From Comamonadaceae bacterium (lineage in GTDB: Bacteria > Pseudomonadota > Gammaproteobacteria > Burkholderiales > Burkholderiaceae_C): 6,482 nucleotides of DNA. The notes below the pieces were generated by a model. That model ran no database searches and was not told the DNA's origin. It worked only from the letters and a program-made list of their open reading frames with translations. Within the stretch, counting starts at the first letter, position 1. Every line of letters begins with the position of its first letter. The DNA lies in the NCBI GenBank assembly GCA_947374105.1, contig CANCAO010000100.1:1-6482 (forward strand), in the 5' to 3' direction. Shown piece after piece: positions 1 through 4,774 of the stretch. The translations under genes were made by a program, and so were the position numbers.

Positions 1-16
1 CGCGTAGAATTCGGCC

Positions 17-310
17 ATGAAACCTTTTCGCTGGAGTGCCGAAAAAAACGAATTGCTGAAGCTGTCTCGCGGGGTGTCTTTCGAGAGCATCGTTGTGGCG
101 GTAGAGTCTGATGGGTTGCTTGATATTGTTGAGCACCCCAACGTGAAGAAGTATCCGAATCAGCAGGTGCTTGTCGTCTCGTTTGATGGCTACGTTTATT
201 TGGCTCCCTTTGTCGAGGAGGCTGATTACTTTTTCCTCAAAACCGTGATCCCGAGCCGTAAGGCAACGCGGGACTATTTGCAGCAAGGTGAACCTAATGC
301 CAAACGTTGA
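17..310 (+). CDS. BrnT-like toxin of a type II toxin-antitoxin module
   Basis: Predicted small RNase-type toxin of 97 residues, expected to act on RNA in the cytoplasm and to be neutralised by the product of the next gene. The N-terminal pattern FRWSAEKN (residues 4-11) followed by RGVSFES (18-24) matches the BrnT signature (F-x-W-x-x-x-K-N ... GVSFE), and the C-terminal IPSRKATRDYL (78-88) matches the RKAT motif that ends BrnT proteins. The middle (LLDIVEHPNVKKYPNQQ, then a hydrophobic strand at about 51-64) departs from textbook BrnT, so this is a divergent branch. ATG 17 is the first possible start after the in-frame TAG at 5-7; no strong ribosome site precedes it in the visible bases. The toxin-first order and 14-nt overlap with the antitoxin are typical of brnTA. 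G+C is visibly lower than in the catabolic genes downstream, which fits acquisition by transfer. Family call from remembered motifs; toxicity is inferred. Confidence 0.72.
   Translation: MKPFRWSAEKNELLKLSRGVSFESIVVAVESDGLLDIVEHPNVKKYPNQQVLVVSFDGYVYLAPFVEEADYFFLKTVIPSRKATRDYLQQGEPNAKR
285..290 (+). promoter_or_regulatory. Ribosome-binding site for the BrnA-like antitoxin
   Basis: AAGGTG lies 6 nt before ATG 297, inside the end of the toxin gene. It supports ATG 297 over the in-frame GTG at 288, which lies inside this site and would have no Shine-Dalgarno of its own at good spacing. The overlap suggests translational coupling of antitoxin to toxin. Confidence 0.6.
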
Positions 311-617
311 TGTCTATGAGCGAGAGGTGTTGTCTGCCTTCGAGAAAGGCAGTCTCAAGTCTGTCGCAACGAAAGTTGAACTGGAGAAGTTCAAAGCGGC
401 AGCCAGGGCTACCGCCGTGAAGGACCGCAGAGTGAACATTCGCCTGTCGTCTATTGACCTCAATGACATTCAAGTTAAAGCACTTGAGGAGGGCATGCCC
501 TACCAAACCTTGATCGCGAGTGTGCTGCACAAGTACGTCAGCGGTCGCCTTGTTGAAAAAGCTGGACTGATAACGGGTCACTCAACACCGACCGCCCACA
601 AACGAGCGGCTGGTTAG
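297..617 (+). CDS. Ribbon-helix-helix (BrnA/CopG-like) antitoxin
   Basis: Antitoxin partner of the upstream BrnT-like toxin, 106 residues from ATG 297. Residues 44-80 form a ribbon-helix-helix DNA-binding fold: a basic beta strand RRVNIRLSS, a helix LNDIQVKALEEG, the turn MPYQ, then a second helix TLIASVLHKYVSGRL. The MPYQTLIASVLHKY segment is typical of CopG/BrnA-type antitoxins. The first ~40 residues are charged and helical (EREVLSAFEKGSL, VELEKFKAAARATA) and are the likely toxin-binding part. The protein should dimerise, cover the toxin and repress its own operon. The last ~17 residues look disordered. The gene ends 3 nt before the orphan copy of the 30-bp repeat. An alternative in-frame GTG at 288 would add three residues. 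Confidence 0.75.
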   Translation: MPNVDVYEREVLSAFEKGSLKSVATKVELEKFKAAARATAVKDRRVNIRLSSIDLNDIQVKALEEGMPYQTLIASVLHKYVSGRLVEKAGLITGHSTPTAHKRAAG

Positions 618-619
618 TA

Positions 620-649
620 TTAATGCGGCAAAACGAATCCATTCCTGCC
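620..649 (-). repeat. 30-bp direct repeat, left copy: orphan tail of the 1469-2107 gene
   Basis: Matches 1469-1498 at 28 of 30 positions (differences at 625/1474 and 647/1496), exactly 849 bp apart. On the minus strand it reads GRNGFVLPH followed by a stop, against GRNGFVLPY and a stop in the intact gene, so both frame and stop codon are preserved. No upstream part of that gene is present here, so this is a displaced or duplicated C-terminal coding tail rather than a working gene. It begins three bases after the antitoxin stop codon. Confidence 0.85.
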
Positions 650-786
650 AAAATGAAAACTTAGGGTCAGGTCTTGTAATCACATCTCCCGGATCAGCTT
701 GTCCATTGGTAAGCGGTCAAAGTGCAGGGCTTGGCGATCTTCTGACAATAGCAGCAGGGCGCGTCAGGGCGGCGGATAGTCAGCGG
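650..786. other. Intergenic debris between the two toxin-antitoxin modules
   Basis: No intact gene is visible here. On the minus strand, 680-763 is a 27-codon open stretch ending in a stop (ALLLLSEDRQALHF, then DRLPMDKLIREM). Its composition looks like a real protein C-terminus, but a stop codon cuts it off at 764-766 and I do not recognise the family. Next to it, 661-676 (TTAGGGTCAGGTCTTG) resembles the short GGTCAGGTCTTG-type sequence that I recall as common in proteobacterial intergenic regions near REP-associated Y1 transposase genes, though no transposase is here. Together these suggest a patchwork of old insertions or recombinations. The identity of either piece is uncertain. Confidence 0.35.
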
Positions 787-817
787 TTTACGTGTAAATA
801 ATTTTAATACGTATAAT
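787..817 (+). promoter_or_regulatory. vapBC promoter with two candidate operator palindromes
   Basis: A perfect inverted repeat TTTAC-GT-GTAAA occupies 787-798 and a perfect palindrome ATACGTAT occupies 807-814. Both share the core TACGT and their centres are 18 bp apart, as expected for a dimeric ribbon-helix-helix repressor binding in tandem. A consensus -10 box TATAAT lies at 812-817, overlapping the second palindrome, with a weak -35 (TTTACG, 787-792, 19-bp spacer) overlapping the first. Antitoxin bound here would block RNA polymerase. The -10 ends only 7 nt before ATG 825, so the transcript may be leaderless. Sites are seen directly; function is inferred. Confidence 0.55.
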
Positions 818-824
818 AAAACCT

Positions 825-1073
825 ATGCAAAAACTCACCTTGTCTATCGACGACGATCTCTACGCCATGCTGCACAGCCAAATCGGGCGCGGCAGCATAG
901 GGCGTTTTGTGTGCGATGCGATTCGTCCGCAATTGCGCCAGGCCGCTAATGACAAGCCCGGCACGGCGTTTGGCATGTTGTCGCACTTGGCCAAACCGGT
1001 CGGTGTCAGCACTGCCGCGCAGGCCAAGCGTCGTTATCTGGAGCAGCGCTACGCAGCCAAGCAGGTCAGCTAA
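825..1073 (+). CDS. VapB-like antitoxin
   Basis: Antitoxin of 82 residues paired with the PIN-domain toxin that starts 3 nt after its stop codon. The N-terminus QKLTLSIDDDLYAMLHSQI followed by GRGSIGRFVCDAI (residues 2-33) has the strand-helix-helix layout of a ribbon-helix-helix DNA-binding domain, with LTLSID as the strand. The region from about 42 to 82 (DKPGTAFGMLSHL ... AAQAKRRYLEQRYAAK) is polar then basic-helical and would wrap the toxin. ATG 825 is chosen because the strand begins at residue 3, so any later start would destroy the fold. There is no Shine-Dalgarno sequence ahead of it and a consensus -10 box ends 7 nt upstream, so leaderless initiation is possible. Expected to repress its own promoter with VapC as co-repressor. 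The subfamily is not certain; the pairing is strong evidence. Confidence 0.75.
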   Translation: MQKLTLSIDDDLYAMLHSQIGRGSIGRFVCDAIRPQLRQAANDKPGTAFGMLSHLAKPVGVSTAAQAKRRYLEQRYAAKQVS

Positions 1074-1076
1074 AAC

Positions 1077-1472
1077 ATGTTGACCGTTGACACCAACATC
1101 TTGCTGCGCTACGCGCTCAATGACCACCCCAAACTGTCTGCCCGCGCCAAGAGTTTGATTGAGGGCAACACCTGTTACGTACCGCTGCTCGCCCTGGCTG
1201 AAATGGGTTTTGTCTTGGGCTCGGTGTATGAAGCCAGCCCCACAGACATCGTGGCTTACGCCAGAAGTTTGATGCAGCAAAAAAACCTGCGCTTTGAGCA
1301 CGAAAGCCGGGTACTGCAAGCCTTGGCGGGTGTAGAGGCTGGTGTGGACTGGTTTGACGCACTGCTCTGGGCCGCCGCGCCCGGACAACACGAGTTCGCC
1401 ACTATAGACAAAAAGTTTGCCAGCAAAGCGACCCAATTGGGCTGGCAGCCGCCAGTCGTGTGCAAGCTTTAA
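1077..1472 (+). CDS. vapC: PIN-domain endoribonuclease toxin (VapC family)
   Basis: Predicted Mg2+/Mn2+-dependent RNase toxin of 131 residues, close to the usual VapC length. The PIN acidic residues are all visible: D5 with N7 in VDTNILLRY, E42 in LALAEMGFVL, D91 and D94 in VDWFDALLWAAA, and D111 in FATIDKKFA. They sit in the canonical order, so the enzyme should be active. VapC toxins of this type cleave tRNA or rRNA and arrest translation; the target of this one cannot be predicted. It follows the antitoxin by 3 nt, with only a weak AGG-type ribosome site inside the antitoxin end, so translation is probably coupled. Its TAA stop (1470-1472) overlaps the stop of the convergent gene on the other strand, leaving no room for a terminator between them. 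The gene name is by family; there is no orthology evidence. Confidence 0.88.
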   Translation: MLTVDTNILLRYALNDHPKLSARAKSLIEGNTCYVPLLALAEMGFVLGSVYEASPTDIVAYARSLMQQKNLRFEHESRVLQALAGVEAGVDWFDALLWAAAPGQHEFATIDKKFASKATQLGWQPPVVCKL

Positions 1473-1498
1473 TACGGCAAAACGAATCCATTCCTTCC
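1469..1498 (-). repeat. 30-bp direct repeat, right copy: 3' end of the exported-protein gene
   Basis: This copy is in use: it encodes the last nine residues (GRNGFVLPY) and stop of the minus-strand gene. It is 28/30 identical to 620-649. The two copies bracket the debris and the vapBC module. Confidence 0.85.
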
Positions 1499-2107
1499 CG
1501 CATTGATCCGCAACACCGTAGGCTTGCCGTCCACAGCCTGCGCAAACAATGACACGCTGGCACCGGGAACCAGCAAGGCTCGGTCGGCCGGTCTGGAGCT
1601 CACGATGGGAGCATCAGCGGGGATGACAATGGTTTTATCGCCGTCTTTGTACTTGAGTTGAAGCGTGCGGCCGGTGGACCCATCGGTAATGCCCGCCACG
1701 CTTTCGACGCTGCCATTGGTCATGGTGCTTTGGGGCAGCAGGTCAAACGGGCGGTGGCCGTCGCCGGTGCCCCGGGCTGATTCGGGGAACACGCTCACCG
1801 CGATGGCGCGCTGGGTGCCGTCTGCCTGGGGCATGGCCGCTGTGCCAATGTAGCTGCCCGGCTTGATGTCTGCCAAAGTAATGGCGAATACTTCGTTCAC
1901 GGTCACTTTGTCAGAGAGCAGCAACTCCACAACTTCTCCGCTTCGGTCTTTCACGGTGAGCGTGTTGGGTGTCACATTCAGTACCGTCCCCCGAACCCTC
2001 ACCGCAGCAGGCGGTGACTGGGCGAGGGACGTTCCCATGAACGGTGGGGTAAACAAACCGATGACCAAAATTAAAGCCAGAGGGGCGCTGATGGCGGTGA
2101 TCTTCAT
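1469..2107 (-). CDS. Exported protein of unknown function (DUF5666-like)
   Basis: A 212-residue protein from ATG 2107. Residues 1-29 are a Sec signal peptide (MKIT, hydrophobic core APLALILVIGLF, cleavage probably after SLA at 29), so the mature protein is periplasmic or surface-located. Residues ~37-108 are a small beta-rich segment (VRGTVLNVTPNTLTVKDRSGEVVELLL ...) of the OB-like kind seen in DUF5666 proteins. A linker GTGDGHRPFDLLPQSTMTNGSV (two halves, about 113-134) precedes a second beta region reaching the C-terminus. The HRPFDLLPQSTMTNG motif recurs, from memory, in uncharacterised proteobacterial exported proteins of this type. The frame stays open upstream to 2233, but that extension would place the signal peptide internally and span the promoter, so ATG 2107 is preferred; a purine stretch GAAAGAG precedes it. 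It converges with vapC (4-nt overlap). Function is unknown; the domain name is tentative. Confidence 0.7.
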   Translation of the reverse strand: MKITAISAPLALILVIGLFTPPFMGTSLAQSPPAAVRVRGTVLNVTPNTLTVKDRSGEVVELLLSDKVTVNEVFAITLADIKPGSYIGTAAMPQADGTQRAIAVSVFPESARGTGDGHRPFDLLPQSTMTNGSVESVAGITDGSTGRTLQLKYKDGDKTIVIPADAPIVSSRPADRALLVPGASVSLFAQAVDGKPTVLRINAGRNGFVLPY

Positions 2108-2158
2108 GGGGCTCTTTCGGTGATGCTGGGTGTGATGTCTGATGGCGTTTGACCAGCC

Positions 2159-2186
2159 ACTATAGTGCAGCATGGACACCGAGCAA
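2159..2186 (-). promoter_or_regulatory. Candidate promoter for the exported-protein gene
   Basis: On the minus strand, TTGCTC (2181-2186) and TATAGT (2159-2164) are separated by 16 bp. The -10 matches consensus at 5 of 6 bases, the -35 at about 3 of 6. Predicted initiation near 2152 gives a ~45-nt leader before ATG 2107. The -10 lies inside a perfect 10-bp palindrome CACTATAGTG (2158-2167). No comparably good plus-strand promoter was found for the gene at 2246, although a TTGAAC occurs at 2215-2220. Confidence 0.4.
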
Positions 2187-2245
2187 TTCCAAAAACTCGT
2201 CACAACAAATTTTTTTGAACACGCAGCCATCAACCGAGAAACTCT

Positions 2246-3634
2246 ATGAAACAGGCAACGTCAGTGATTTCACCCTTGATGCAACAACTCTCCACCTACA
2301 TTGCGGGGGCTGCACGGCGGGCACTGCCAGCGGAAGTACAGGAACGCGCCAAGCACCATTTGCTCGATACGCTGGCCGCTATGGTTTCGGGTGCGCCCTT
2401 GCTGCCGGGACAGCGCGCTATTGAATTCGCAGCCCTCCAAGGCGGCACAGCGGAGGCAGGGGTGGTGGGCACAACCATCGTCACCTCGGCGATCAATGCG
2501 GCGCTGGCCAACGGCATGCTGGGCCATGCCGACGAGACTGACGATGCCTATTACCTCGCGCTGGTGCACCCAGGCTGCGCCGTGGTGCCGGCCGCGCTGG
2601 CGATGGGCGAGCGCGAGCGCAGTTCGGGCCTGCAACTGCTGCGGTCGGTGGCGCTGGGCTACGACATTTGCGCACGGACTTCCAAATCGTTGGGCATCGA
2701 GCATTTCCGCAGCGCCGGTCATTCCACCCACAGTTTCGGCGGCACCTTCGGCGCTGCTGCTGCTGCCGGGTCGCTCTCTAGCCTCAATGCTCGCCAAGTG
2801 CGTCACCTGCTCTCTTATGCGGCGCAGCAGGCCTCGGGCCTGTCTTGCTGGGCGCGCGACGTCGAGCATATTGAAAAGGCCTTCGACTTCGGTGGCATGC
2901 CAGCGCGCAACGGCGTGACGGCGGCAGCCATGGTGTCGGCTGGCTTCACGGGCGTGGAAGACGTGTTTGCTGGGGATCGCAGTTTTTTCCATGCCTTTGA
3001 GGTCTATGCCAAACCGAAGGAACTGGTGGCGGGGCTGGGTGAGCGTTACGACATCATGCAGACGGCCATCAAGCGTTGGCCAGTGGGCTACCCGATTCAG
3101 GCACCGCTGGACGCACTGGCCAACGTCATGGCCAAGCACGGCATCACTGCTGCAGATGTGGAAAAGGTGCACATCACCGTGGATGAGCAGGGCGCACGCA
3201 CAGTCAACGGACGCACGATGGCGGACATTAACCTGCAGTACCTGGCAGCTGTGATGCTGATCGATGGCGACATTGACTTCGAGTCTTCTCACGACCCCAA
3301 GCGCGTCAAGGATCCTGCCGTCAACAAGCTGCGTCAACGCATAGAACTCTCAGGCAGCGCGGCGTTGTCAAAGACCAAGACGACGCAGGCCATTGCCGAG
3401 GTCACCACACGAGACGGCCGTATTCTGCGGCACCACACCCGTGCCGTGCGCGGCAGTGCTACCAATCCGATGTCGCGCGAGGAAGTGGGTGCCAAGGCTT
3501 TCGGTCTGCTCAGCCCCACGCTGGGCCGGATCAAAGCGCGGCGACTGATCGACACCATCTGGCAGCTTGAGAAGGTCAAAGATGTGCGTGTGCTGCGCAG
3601 TCTGCTGCAGCCACCCTCCAAGCGAACTCGGTAA
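2246..3634 (+). CDS. MmgE/PrpD family protein (putative lyase or isomerase)
   Basis: A 462-residue cytoplasmic enzyme of the MmgE/PrpD family, whose known members include 2-methylcitrate dehydratase, cis-aconitate decarboxylase and iminodisuccinate epimerase. The full length fits the family. Family landmarks include HHLLDTLAAMVSGA (37-50), the GHADETDDAYYLALVHPGCAVVPAALAMGE stretch (93-122, equivalent to the usual H-x-x-D-x-D-D ... HP segment), GYDICAR (138-144), THSFGGTFGAAAAAG (161-175), the helical-domain GVTAAAMVSAGFTG (223-236) and the second-domain start VEKVHITVDEQG (305-316). Two typical stretches are altered: the AK-x-x-H-x-G-x-AA region reads KAFDFGGMPARNGVTAA, and the YP-x-C-x-x-x-H-x-x-ID region reads RWPVGYPIQAPLDA, lacking Cys and His. 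Chemistry may therefore differ from PrpD. ATG 2246 has a weak GAG ribosome site 7 nt upstream. It is probably the first gene of the cluster with the two Bug receptors and the dioxygenase. Substrate unknown. Confidence 0.85.
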   Translation: MKQATSVISPLMQQLSTYIAGAARRALPAEVQERAKHHLLDTLAAMVSGAPLLPGQRAIEFAALQGGTAEAGVVGTTIVTSAINAALANGMLGHADETDDAYYLALVHPGCAVVPAALAMGERERSSGLQLLRSVALGYDICARTSKSLGIEHFRSAGHSTHSFGGTFGAAAAAGSLSSLNARQVRHLLSYAAQQASGLSCWARDVEHIEKAFDFGGMPARNGVTAAAMVSAGFTGVEDVFAGDRSFFHAFEVYAKPKELVAGLGERYDIMQTAIKRWPVGYPIQAPLDALANVMAKHGITAADVEKVHITVDEQGARTVNGRTMADINLQYLAAVMLIDGDIDFESSHDPKRVKDPAVNKLRQRIELSGSAALSKTKTTQAIAEVTTRDGRILRHHTRAVRGSATNPMSREEVGAKAFGLLSPTLGRIKARRLIDTIWQLEKVKDVRVLRSLLQPPSKRTR

Positions 3635-3666
3635 GCGGATTCGGTAAGCGGACTCGTTAAGACGCA
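3628..3666 (+). repeat. Short tandem repeat, three 13-bp units across the stop codon
   Basis: TCGGTAAGCGGAT (3628-3640) and TCGGTAAGCGGAC (3641-3653) are near-identical, followed by a degenerate TCGTTAAGACGCA (3654-3666). The first unit contains the TAA stop (3632-3634) of the PrpD-like gene. Probably replication slippage; it extends the gap to the next gene. Confidence 0.75.
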
Positions 3667-3690
3667 GTCATTCAGAACAACATTCTAAAA

Positions 3691-3695
3691 AGAGG
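3691..3695 (+). promoter_or_regulatory. Ribosome-binding site of Bug receptor 1
   Basis: AGAGG, 6 nt before ATG 3702. This is good spacing and fixes the start, which is also where the signal peptide begins. Confidence 0.65.
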
Positions 3696-3701
3696 CAAGA
3701 C

Positions 3702-4691
3702 ATGCTGAAAGTTTCCCACTTTGCGCGCTTCTGTCTGGTCTGTGGCGCGCTGCTGGCCGCTGTCGCCTCCGTACAGGCGCAGGCACCAACATCGGCTTAC
3801 CCGACGCGACCTGTGCGTATCGTCGTGCCTTCCTCGGCGGGTGGTGGCACCGACATCCTTGCCCGCTTGATGGCAAAAAAACTGGCTGAGAGCATGGGTC
3901 AGCCTTTCATCGTGGAAAACCGCGCCGGTGCCGGTCAGGCCTTGGGCATCGACGTGGTGGCGCGCGCGCCAGCCGACGGGTACACGCTGCTGATGGCGGC
4001 TTCGGCCATCGTGCTCAATCAAGTGCTGTCGAAGAAGACCTCGTACGACACAGTGCGCGACTTTGCGCCGGTGTCATTAGTCGCGTCGGTCTCCAATGTG
4101 TTGGTGGTCAACCCGGCGCTGCCGGTGAAGACCGAGGCTGAGCTGATCGACTACGCCAAGGCCCGCCCCGGCATCTTGAACTACAGTTCGGCCGGCACAG
4201 GTACCTCGCCTCACCTGTCGATGGAGCTGTTTCGCTCGATGGCGGGTATCACCATGACCCACGTGCCGTACAAGGGCACAGGCCCAGCCGTGGTGGACGT
4301 GGTGGGCGACCAGGTGCAGCTCTCCATGCCCAACCTGCTGACTGCCATGCCGCACATCAAAGGTGGCACGCTGCGCGCACTGGGGGTCACCGGCCCGCGC
4401 CGCGCCGCCGCGCTGCCGAATGTGCCGACGATCGCCGAGGCCGGCCTGCCGGGCTACGAGTCGGTGCAGTGGTACGGCTTGCTGGCACCGGCGGGAACGC
4501 CCGCGCCCCTCGTCGCCCGCCTCCACGCGGAAATCGCCAAGTCCTTGGCGTCTGCCGATATACAGGCCGCCTTGACCAACGAAGGCGCCGAGGCGGTAGG
4601 CAACAAGCCGGAGGAGTTCGCCGCCTTCATCAAGAGCGAGATCGACAAATGGAGCATGGTGGTGAAGACCGCTCGGATCCAGCAGGACTGA
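3702..4691 (+). CDS. Bug/TctC-family periplasmic solute-binding protein 1
   Basis: Extracytoplasmic receptor of the tripartite tricarboxylate transporter (TTT) class, 329 residues, near the usual 320-330. Residues 1-26 are a Sec signal peptide (hydrophobic core FCLVCGALLAAVASV, cleavage near VQA-QAP). The mature protein shows the Bug hallmarks in order: YPTRPVRIVVP (33-43), the ligand-loop GGGTDILAR (47-55, with D51), VENRAGAG (71-78), ARAPADGYTLLMA (87-99), SSAGTGTSPHLSMELF (162-177), THVPYKGTGPA (186-196), RRAAALPNVPTIAEAGLPGYE (233-253) and WYGLLAPAGTP (257-267). It should bind a carboxylate, but the ligand cannot be assigned. No TctA/TctB membrane components are in the window, as is common for Bug genes, so it may use a shared permease. 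Placed 67 nt after the PrpD-like gene on the same strand, it is probably cotranscribed. Confidence 0.92.
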   Translation: MLKVSHFARFCLVCGALLAAVASVQAQAPTSAYPTRPVRIVVPSSAGGGTDILARLMAKKLAESMGQPFIVENRAGAGQALGIDVVARAPADGYTLLMAASAIVLNQVLSKKTSYDTVRDFAPVSLVASVSNVLVVNPALPVKTEAELIDYAKARPGILNYSSAGTGTSPHLSMELFRSMAGITMTHVPYKGTGPAVVDVVGDQVQLSMPNLLTAMPHIKGGTLRALGVTGPRRAAALPNVPTIAEAGLPGYESVQWYGLLAPAGTPAPLVARLHAEIAKSLASADIQAALTNEGAEAVGNKPEEFAAFIKSEIDKWSMVVKTARIQQD

Positions 4692-4762
4692 TTGATACCT
4701 GGCATCGTATGGCCGCTTGTCGGATTTGCTCAAGCCCCTGCGCTAAGATCATCTGACCCACC

Positions 4763-4768
4763 AAGGAA
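4763..4768 (+). promoter_or_regulatory. Ribosome-binding site of Bug receptor 2
   Basis: AAGGAA, 6 nt before ATG 4775; it supports this start. Confidence 0.65.
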
Positions 4769-4774
4769 CCCAAG

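Noticed and set aside
7..12. GAATTC at the left edge as a cloning-vector junction
   Set aside because: A single EcoRI hexamer is expected by chance, and no vector-like sequence accompanies it.
288..617. GTG 288 as the antitoxin start
   Set aside because: It overlaps the AAGGTG ribosome site that is well placed for ATG 297.
708..716. GGTAAGCGG shared with the tandem repeat at 3630
   Set aside because: Nine bases shared between distant places without flanking similarity is compatible with chance.
1442..1455. Hairpin CTGGC-AGCC-GCCAG as a vapC terminator
   Set aside because: It is inside the vapC coding region, the stem is 5 bp, and no T-run follows on either strand.
620..1498. Integron cassette with attC sites
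   Set aside because: The repeats are coding DNA of a neighbouring gene, only 30 bp long, without the RYYYAAC/GTTRRRY pairs or the inverted structure of attC.
620..1498. Simple transposon target-site duplication
   Set aside because: 30 bp is too long for common transposons, and no terminal inverted repeats or transposase are seen next to either copy.
1469..2233. Longer 254-residue version of the exported protein
   Set aside because: The extra 42 residues would bury the signal peptide internally and cover the likely promoter. ATG 2107 gives a normal Sec signal.
2270..3337. Long minus-strand open frame (355 codons) opposite the PrpD-like gene
   Set aside because: It lies wholly within a clear MmgE/PrpD gene, its Arg/His/Gln-rich translation resembles no family, and high G+C codon use creates such antisense frames. 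The same holds for minus-strand frames at 804-1436, 4077-4733 and 4886-5758.
4692..4774. Internal promoter before Bug receptor 2 (TTGCTC with TAAGAT)
   Set aside because: The two boxes are only 12 bp apart, too close for a sigma-70 promoter, and no better pair was found.
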